The notes under the pieces: generated by a model
Told to the model about the DNA's origin: nothing
Seen by the model: the letters and a program-made list of their open reading frames with translations, nothing else
Database searches by the model: none
Translations under genes and position numbers: made by a program
Shown here: piece by piece, positions 55,845 through 64,000 of the stretch
Position numbering within the stretch: the stretch's first letter is position 1
How the letters are laid out: every line of letters begins with the position of its first letter
Assembly: GCA_036925085.1 (NCBI GenBank)
Contig: JAUPFP010000004.1
Coordinates: 8,344,938 to 8,408,937, forward strand
Direction: 5' to 3'
DNA: 64,000 nt
Source: Brachycybe producta
Taxonomy: Eukaryota > Arthropoda > Diplopoda > Playtdesmida > Andrognathidae

Positions 55845-58800
55845 AAACCCGAACCGGCGACCTTTATGAGTCACCCTTCTCAACTAAGACGGAATCCCCC
55901 CTGTCTGCCCATCTCCTTAAGTGCGGTCTCCCCCTCTCAACTTAGACTGACCATCCAGTCCAACCACAATGGCTGCCTCCACAGCTTGAGCTGTTGCGAC
56001 ACGCTCCACTGTTTCCAGGGCGATGGGAACATCAGCAACATTCTCAAGCCAGATATTGTAAGTGCCTTGGTCTGTGGCCTCAGCAATACCTGCCACTGCC
56101 AACAGACCACGATCTCCCAAGGCTTTCCGATTGGGCTCTATGAGAAGCAGCTGTCCAGGGCCAGCATGCTCTATCAGACTCACTGGAACCACTTTCCTCT
56201 CATGAGCCGATAGCCATGTTCTCCAGTAGTCGCATGGAACAAACGTCCCCACTCCTAATTAGGGAACAGGTCTCGGCAAGTTCAGGCGACACATTGTCGT
56301 CCCACCCATCAACCTTCTCAGGATCAGCAGGCATACCTTCGGGTATTCTGAAAGGAGGGAGAGGCAGAGGCTCCACAAAATTGTGAAGTTTTGCCAACGT
56401 ATCCAATAACGAGTTTGGAAGTTGTACTTCTTGTGAAGTACCCTGCAAAACCTGATTGGTCATTGCGGCATGAAGAGCATCTGGATGTGTGGTCCAGATG
56501 TCTTCCAGGAAGTAAATCTTCCGGCTTACGATGTCCACCAGAAGCCCAAACCGAGAAGCCAGGTCAAAACGTATAATGGCTTCTTCTCCCTTGACCAGGA
56601 GATGGGTTCGGATAGACCTCCCATAGACTGAGATGTCCACATACATAACTCCTATCTTGATGGAGTACCCGCTCATGCCACAAAGGCATGAGAGGAGGCT
56701 AACCTCCTGCACCAGAAACTCCATCTCCCGTGCCACCGACATGCTCATTAACGAAACCTCGGCACCGGTGTCGACGATTATCTCGACCATGTGGTGCCCC
56801 ACGCAAGTAAGCACAGCTCTGAAGCTCAGGTAAGGGCAACCAAAATTGTCCAACACTGCTTTTCTGAGCCTCATCCGTCTTCCCATCTGTAAAGGACGGT
56901 CGTACTAGATGCTCGGGGGGTCTGGGTTCCAGCCTCCACTCCAGGAGACATACCAGGCCTGGGCAACAGCATGGGTGCACGAACGCCTGAAGCCCTCGCA
57001 ATGCCTGTACTTCCCAGACTCTCCCTTATGAATAGAGAAATAAGGTGCCACCCAGCTCTCCAGCAGGGCCCGTGCAGCTTCCAATGTGGGGCATGGCTTT
57101 GGAAACATCCAACTAGAGATTTCCGGGTCCGCAGACCTCGTCAAAGGCCCCCTGCTTCATGCAGGATACCCACGTTTTCGGTCACTGCCCAAAGGTACGT
57201 CCCTTCATCAGTTCGCCAGACACCTGAGTTTTTTAGCATTCCCGGTCGACTGCTACTTAGCTCTGCAGCAACCGGAAGTGTTTTAACGAAGGCGAACCTT
57301 CATTACATGCCATGGGTAGATAGAACATCTGTCCATCGATCATAGTGGACAGATACTAGCAGCCCTGCAGCACCACGGGTGCAAGACCTTGTTTTTGTCA
57401 GGTGTCACCCTGGCAACCTGTTCTTGGGCCGTAGCCTTTGGACAATCCTTCTTCAGGTGATCCATATGGTTACACCTAAAGCAAGGATGTGGTTGCCTTT
57501 GGGTGAGACCTCCACCTCCAGCTGTTTGACTACCTGCACCGTCCGACTTGGACAGTGCAGTCGCCTTCACACCCGCAGGGTTGGAAGTAGACTGGACAGA
57601 GCCCTTGGACTGTGCCACAGCACCAGAGGCCTTGACCATAGTCTTGGTCTCCAGTACCGCCAAGGTACGAGCAGGCAATACAGCCGCCATCAGCATGTTG
57701 GCCTCGACCAACATTGCCTCACCATTTAGGCCCTCAATCCCCAAAGCAGTTTGAGGAATGCCGGCTGCAGATTCTTCTTGAATCAGAGGAGTCGACAAGA
57801 CTTGTCCTCTCGAGGAGAAACCCGTTCTGCCAGCTCGGTAAAGAGCCAGTAAAAGGCCTGGAGCGACTCGGTTGGCCCCTGTTTCATTGTTTCAAAACAG
57901 TCGAAACAGGCCTGAAAATGATTTTTGGTTCCGAAACACTGGAACATAGCCTCACGTAGCTCTGGACAGGTCAAGTTCGGCTTAAACTCTACCAAACTTG
58001 CATAGTACTCTTCAGCTGGACCATCAAGCAGGTATGTAAGTAGCTGCATCTGGCCTCATTGTCTAGTGCTGAGCCCGAGCCTTGGCTTTGAACTGCTGGA
58101 GAAAGGGCATCATACCATATGAACGAGTGGACTGGGTTGAAAACCCCAAATGCCTGGATCTCCGATGGGATGGCCGGAGCAGGCGTCCACAGCATGGTAC
58201 TTACCTGCCATGGTGCCCTGCTTCGGTTCCCCAGTCTCAGCCTCAAGCTCAGCATCCACAGGTTCTACCAGTGGACCCTCGGCCACTGAACGGGCGAAGG
58301 AACTCCATGACCGACCCCCATAGGAGCGGTCCCAGTTCCTCCTGGAAGTCTCCGCCCGGTCAAAACCAGTGGCACTGCCCTCCGTACACCTCTCGGGTGC
58401 ATGGGCAATCGTGTGAACCGCAGTTGCTGTTTCCAGATCCCATAAATCCCCTGGGGCAGATGTTCCTGCAACTGCAGGACATCTATCCCCCTTGCAACCA
58501 CCAGAAGTTGCTCCTCGGACATTAATGTCAAAAATGACATCGTGCCCTGTGGACTACCTGACATAGTTTCCACCGACTCACTTAAGAGTCTCTCACTGCA
58601 TCCAACTAGACCAATAGCAGTGGAGGCTAGGGCACCAGCCAATGGCCATGTGCCTGTCTCTGCCGGGGTCCAGTGGTGCTCCATTGGTGACAATGCTTCC
58701 ACAGTGCAGTCGCACCGTCACAAAGTCTCGGAGTGGAGGTTGGTCCGCAGGGACACCCCTATGACACATTCTGCCTCGAAAACACCATGCCCATTCACAC

Positions 58801-59225
58801 CGACAGCAACCTTAACCGGTTGCTGCCCCTCTGGCCACATACCACGGCCAATGGTGCGAGAATTCAACTCTAATCCCTCGCCTCGCCGTTACCCCAACCA
58901 GCCATTGAGGGAACAGGGTCTAAGCCAATTTCCACCATGCTAACACGGGCAGAAATGGCCACCAATTGTTGGTAAAAGTATCTACCATAAAATCTGGTGA
59001 ATTCACGAACCAAAGTCCATGAAACACTGTCAAACAACGGTAGACCCGTACCCAACCGTAGTCTCATAGACAAACATCCGTGTCCTATGGTAACCGTATG
59101 GTTAGTGATTTTTATCGTCTTTAAACGGATATATACAAACAACGTTCCGTAATCTACCGTCTACTAACGGTGAAACTACCTTTTTTTCTGTGTTCAACCG
59201 GTCCCGCACGGTCAGCCACCATGCT
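55845..59225 (-). mobile_element. Ty3/Gypsy element (family G1), gag and protease, with possible LTR remnant
   Basis: Minus strand: probable LTR remnant 58975-59225 (TATATATCC near 59130), gag from about 58940 with a capsid-like part near 57800-58040, a zinc knuckle (CX2CX4HX4C) near 57470, then an aspartic protease ([10 protein letters not shown]) near 56770. The element stops near 55845, before reverse transcriptase. Broken fossil with several breaks; close relative of 10402-12770. Confidence 0.85.
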
Positions 59226-62200
59226 ACCGGTTTCATCATCATTTCTTGTACCTTATCCAAGCAGCAGGGTCGGCCTTGCTGGTTCTAACTCTCCACTCGT
59301 TCCGATTTTGCACCAAGCCCCCAGTGACCCCACATGCCACCATATCCCGTTTTACTACCACATCCCAGGTTTGCTTGGGTATTCCCAGGTCTAAGTTCAT
59401 TGTCTGTCTCAGCAGCCCATCTTCTCCACTCCTGAGGACATGCCCAAACCACCGCAGCCTATTTTCCTGCATCTTTTCTACTATATTTGTTACCCCTACA
59501 CTACCCCTAATAAAATCATTTCTGATCCTATCCCTTCTGGTCACCCCACTCATAAACCTTAGCATTCTCATCTCAGCTACCTGCATTCTATCCTCATGCA
59601 CCTTCTTGATTGCCCAACATTCTGACCCAGACAACATAGCTGGTCTGACTACTGTTCTATAAAACTTTCCCTTCAATTTTATAGGTAACTTCCTGTCACA
59701 TAAAACCCCACTAGCCTGCCTCCACCTATGCCAACCTGCTTTTATCCGGTTTGTGATGTCTAAGTCTAAGCTCCCATCATCTTGCAGCACAGATCCTAAA
59801 TATTTGAAGTCATGCACCTGCTGCATTAAACTGTCCCCAAGTCTAATCCCCTTATTCAACTGTTCTTTCCCATCCCACTGAAATCTCATGTACTCCGTTT
59901 TTGCCCTACTTATTTTCAACCCCTTTGATTCAAAGGCATTCCTAATCTCCTCTAACCTTATCTCGAGTTCCAATTTGGATTCCCCAACTAAGACTATGCC
60001 ATCTGCAAACAGCATAAACCAGGGGACCTCCTGCCTCACCCCTGCCAGTAACTCATCCAGGACCAAAATAAATAGATGTGGACTAAGTGCTGAGCCCTGG
60101 TGCACATCAATCCTAACACGAAAACTGTCAGAACCCCCAGGCAGTCTTAACGCTTGTCCGTGCATCCCTATACATGTCCCTCACCATATCTATATAACTC
60201 TCACCCACACCCTTCTTCTGTAATACCTCCCACAATAACGTCCGTAGTACTCTGTCATAGGCTTTCTCTAGATCTACAAATACCATGTGTAACTCTTTCT
60301 TGGCAGCCCGAAACTTCTCAATAACTTGCCTTACGGAAAAAATAGGGTGCATTGTGGATTTTTCTGGCATAAACCCAAACTGACTTCCCCCAATTGCAGT
60401 TTTACCCCGTAGTCGAGCTTCAATTACTCTCTCCCAAAGCTTCATCGTATGACTCATCAATTTAATACCTCTATAGTTCCCACATTCCTGAACATCACCC
60501 TTCCCTTTGAAAATAGGCACTAACCAGCTATCCCGCCATGCACCTGGCATTCTATCCCCCATAGCCAATCTATTGAATAACTTTGTGAGCCAGGAAATGG
60601 CAACATTCCCCAAGACCTTCCACACCTCTACTGGTATCCCATCTGGCCCTTTTCACAATGCCTGAACAATTTCCTCAGCCCTAACCTGCTCCACTTCTTC
60701 TCTATCATTATTTCTTCCAGTGAAAGGCTCCAGCTCTACCCCCTCATTCATAAGCTTACTAAAATATTCCCCCCACCTGTTCCGTACTGGCTCCCTACCC
60801 CACAATACTTTGCCCCCATTATCCTTAACACTCACCACCTTTTCAATATCTCTGCCTTTATTCTCCCGAGCCCTAGCTATTCTATATACTGCAATTTCTC
60901 CTGCTCTGGTACCTAACTTGGCATACATGTCCGCATATTTCTTATGCTTTGCTAAGGCTACCTGCTGTTTGGCCTCTATCTTGGCACGCTTGTATTCTAC
61001 CTGGGCCTCCCTGCTTCCATCGTGCCACCAAGTCTTGAAAGCATCTTTCTTCTTTTTAACTGCCATCTGTACCTCCTCATCCCACCACCAAGTTTCTCTG
61101 TCTAATCGAGACCCCCTACTCGTATTGTCCCTAGTACCTCGTTTCCACAATCACGGATCTGTTGTGCTACCCTTGCCCACAGCTCTCCTGCAGTGCCATC
61201 TAAATCCCATGCTATCTTACCTGCCATTTTCTTAAACTCTTCCACCTTGTCTGGTAATGCCCACCACCTAATTGCTGTCTCTCCTCTATGTCTGACCACC
61301 TGTTTTGCACCCCTAGGTTTTAGGTCTACCACTACTAGCCTATGTTGTCCCGCTAAGTTTTCACTCGGTATCACTTTACAATCCTTGCACTCGTTTCTAT
61401 CCTCACTCCGAATCATGAAGAGATCAATCTGGGATTCTCCTGCCCTGCTCTTAAAAGTAATCAAATGTTCCTCTCGCTTCTGGAATAGTGTGTTTGCTAA
61501 AATTAACTTATGTGCCACTGCTGCCTCCAGGATACTCTCCCCTGCTTTATTTCGCTTTCCATAGCCCCACCCACCATGTACCTCTTCATACCCTTCCCTA
61601 CCTCTACCTACATGTCCGTTAAAGTCCCCACCAATTATGACCCGTTCCTTCCTACTCAGGCCCAACATTAGGTCATCAAACTGTTCCCAGAACGCTAGCT
61701 TCCTGGCTGTATCTAATCCAACCTGGGGGCCATATGCACTAACTACATTTATAACAATGCCACCCCAAACTACCTTTACTACTAAAAGCCTACTATTTAT
61801 CCGCCTAACCTCAACCACACTATGTCTGAGTTCCTGATCTAGGACAATTCCCACTCCATTTCTACCCTCCTCACTACTTGCATAAATTAATTTATACCCA
61901 TCCCCAATGTCCCTGGGTTTATCCCCTTTCCATCTTGTCTCCTGCAGACATGCAACATTTACCCTCCTAGCCTTTAGAACACTAGATAACTCCCTAGTCT
62001 TCCCTGTCAAACTCCCTATATTCCAGGTGCCAAACCTAAGTTTAGTACCTCCACTTCTACCACTACTTCCAAGACCTCCTTGTTGTTGATGCTGGACTCG
62101 CTTCTTTAGCCCCACCCGTCCACTGTGGGGTAGCCCTTGCCAATTTCTCACAGCCACCGGGTGTTGCAGCTGCGCGTCGCTTATGGCGGGGGACGCCCTA

Positions 62201-62300
62201 GCCATATTCGGAATACTATTTCGAACCAACATATGTTTTGGCAAATCTTTACAACCGGCTGCCAACCTGACGTCGACCCTCTACTTTTGCACCCGTGCTA
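59226..62300 (-). mobile_element. RTE-type LINE, nearly full length
   Basis: Ends on the minus strand in AAATGATGATGAAA, the short-repeat tail usual for RTE elements. One long coding region fills it. It is inserted in retroelement sequence: Gypsy G1 to the left and an LTR end to the right. The 5' boundary is approximate. Confidence 0.88.
59239..62265 (-). pseudogene. RTE ORF2: endonuclease-reverse transcriptase
   Basis: Starts MAAGCKDLPKHMLVRN; endonuclease motifs [49 protein letters not shown] and SQIDLFMIR; RT motifs WLVPIFKGKGDVQECGNYRG, FGFMPEKSTMHPIF, MVFVDLEKAYDRV, QGSALSPHLF. C-terminus VVRPAMLSGSECWAIKK, LRWFGHVLR, ending RYKK. About 1,000 residues, near the usual size. Damage: frame changes near 61110 and 60140, a stop at about 60653 (before KGPDGIP), and the catalytic FADD reads FADG near 59988. 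A young but dead copy. Confidence 0.92.
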
Positions 62301-64000
62301 GGGGGACCGGCAATGGCGTGGTTTGGTTTTGGTCTGCCCTGAGTATTTTATGCCCTCAGTACCCTCCATATCTGGCGGGCATTCCCCTATCCGCCGTCCT
62401 GACCGTACATCGGTTCCTACCATAGTTCCATGAACAACGGTCCATATCCCATGGTGGTTCCTTACATATTTGGTGGAGGCTCTGGGTAGTTGAACAATTT
62501 GTTATTCCCTAAGCACGAAAATCGTGTTGAAAAACATGCAGCAGAGAATAATCGACGTCAGAAATGACTAGTCTTCAGAAACTACTCAAAGACCTGAGGG
62601 ACCTCGAGAGATTGAGGGAGACGTCAGTAAAAGAAAACTGCTGCATTGAAGATCATCAGGAGACAGCGGACCCAAATGGAGGAGGCCGGAGAAGAAAAGG
62701 AAATACCTCTACCCACTCCAGTTGTTGCCAAACCTGAGGTGCAGTCCAACGATGGGAGCAAGACGCCAGAGGAAGGCGACCTGAAATACGTTGGCGACGA
62801 GAACATCCTCCTATACATTGAAGAATTCGAAGACAATGCTACTGCACATAACTGGAACTCCCTACAGCGATGCAGTCACTTCACAGGGCTCCTAAGGAAG
62901 TGTGCAATAAAATGGCTTACACACTTCCGCTCTGCTTCTGAGGGACAAGAAATCACCTGGTCGATTATAAAGGAGGGAATCATCGCCAAATTACCTCTAC
63001 CGAACCAAAAAGTCCGCATGACTCGAGTTGATTGGGAGGCGTCAGCAAGACCACGAAACTTTCAGGGTCTATGATGAAAAATATGCAGAAATGTATTGGA
63101 GGATTCACCCAAATGACGATGAATCTTTGCTGATAGCTACGCTTCGAAAGAGTCTGCTACCAGCACTTCAAAAACATCTGTATGGGGCACCAAAGGATCG
63201 GTATCACGAGTTGATCCGCTTCACTACTCAAACTGAAGGTGAACTCGTTGATGAAAAGGAATTGATTTACAAGGCATCGCCAGTCAAGTCAAGCAAATCA
63301 ACAGTCAACCTAAAACATCAAGCGGACAAGACAAGAAGTCGAACCCGCCTAAAAAGGTTGACAACCAAGGACCGAAACGGACAGACAAGGAACATCAAAA
63401 CAGACAGAGAACTCCTTGGAATAAAAACCAGGGGCTGCTCATCTGCTACCGATGCTGGGAGTCGGGCCACATGGGTTGTGACTGCCCAAATCCTGCCAGA
63501 CCAAAACCGGAACAAAGAAGGAGTGTTGCTGCAGCTACACCGATACCTGAAACTGTCGAAGTTTATGAAGTTTGCGTCCTGCCGAATGGTATGAAAATGG
63601 TGCCTGTTCACATAAATGGAGTGACACTATTTTCATTTGGAAAATCTAACGGAGGAGGCTTTAAACTTCTAAGGGCGCCACTCAGCCCCAAAGTAGTGAT
63701 GCCCAAAACCGAAACGATTAAGGAACAGGATAACGAAAAAAACAACATGAACTTGGAGAGTCATCAGGGAGTCCAAGCAACAATTCGGTGACAAAACGAA
63801 GTCTACGAGCTGTCACGCATTATGTGCATCGAGGTTTGACAGCACGGATCTCTAGGGAAACCCAAAGACCTGTGCCAAGATGACCGACATATGGCGGCAG
63901 CAAAGAAACAAAAGGGAAGCCAAATTACAGTCTGACAAGAAGCCTCAACAAGACTGACAACGAAAAAGGGAATTGCAGTTGGAATCGAAGGTCGTATCAT
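62301..64000 (+). mobile_element. Ty3/Gypsy element (family B-related): LTR end, leader, gag; runs off the window
   Basis: LTR end GGTGGTTCCTTACA at 62455, then TTTGGTGGAGG and a leader matching that at 23070-23290. Gag starts near 62646 (capsid-like: YIEEFEDNATAHNW, AIKWLTHFRSAS) with a zinc knuckle (CX2CX4HX4C) near 63445. Later pol parts would lie beyond 64000. Several breaks. Confidence 0.82.

Overview
This is a 64-kb piece of a transposon-rich, intron-containing animal genome, probably an invertebrate. Two conserved metazoan genes can be read through canonical GT-AG splice sites. Non-LTR elements of CR1-like, RTE and R1-like type, hAT and Tc1/mariner transposons and decayed Ty3/Gypsy LTR elements fill the introns and intergenic space. 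I cannot place the species more precisely. I saw no rRNA, tRNA, CRISPR or prokaryotic features.

Layout. Positions 1-16,894 hold the first seven coding exons of DHX34 on the minus strand. Its C-terminal half lies left of the window. Its introns hold an hAT relic, LTRs, LINE pieces, an internally deleted Tc1/mariner, a Gypsy remnant and two copies of a modular hairpin-tipped repeat. Positions 17-34 kb are intergenic: an LTR split by a CR1-like LINE, LTR pieces, a decayed hAT transposase gene with an in-frame minisatellite, an unidentified possible exon near 27.6 kb, and further copies of the modular repeat. Positions 34,450-51,089 hold a complete four-exon ABHD8-like alpha/beta-hydrolase gene on the minus strand. 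Its 13.5-kb first intron is a stack of nested transposons. Positions 51-55.8 kb hold at least five small DNA transposons, several nested with intact 8-bp target duplications. Positions 55.8-64 kb hold a Gypsy remnant, a nearly full-length RTE LINE and the start of another Gypsy element that reaches the window edge.

The host genes are not obviously related in function. DHX34 is an RNA helicase known from nonsense-mediated decay, and ABHD8 is a serine-hydrolase-fold protein. The main interest is the record of transposition. At least nine hAT-type insertions have readable 8-bp target duplications (some with one or two mismatches). One 5.1-kb hAT shell contains a LINE, which contains another repeat. 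One unclassified ~730-bp repeat occurs as an inverted pair, one copy immediately 5' of DHX34 and one 5' of ABHD8. I found no clear sign of a new defence or metabolic system.
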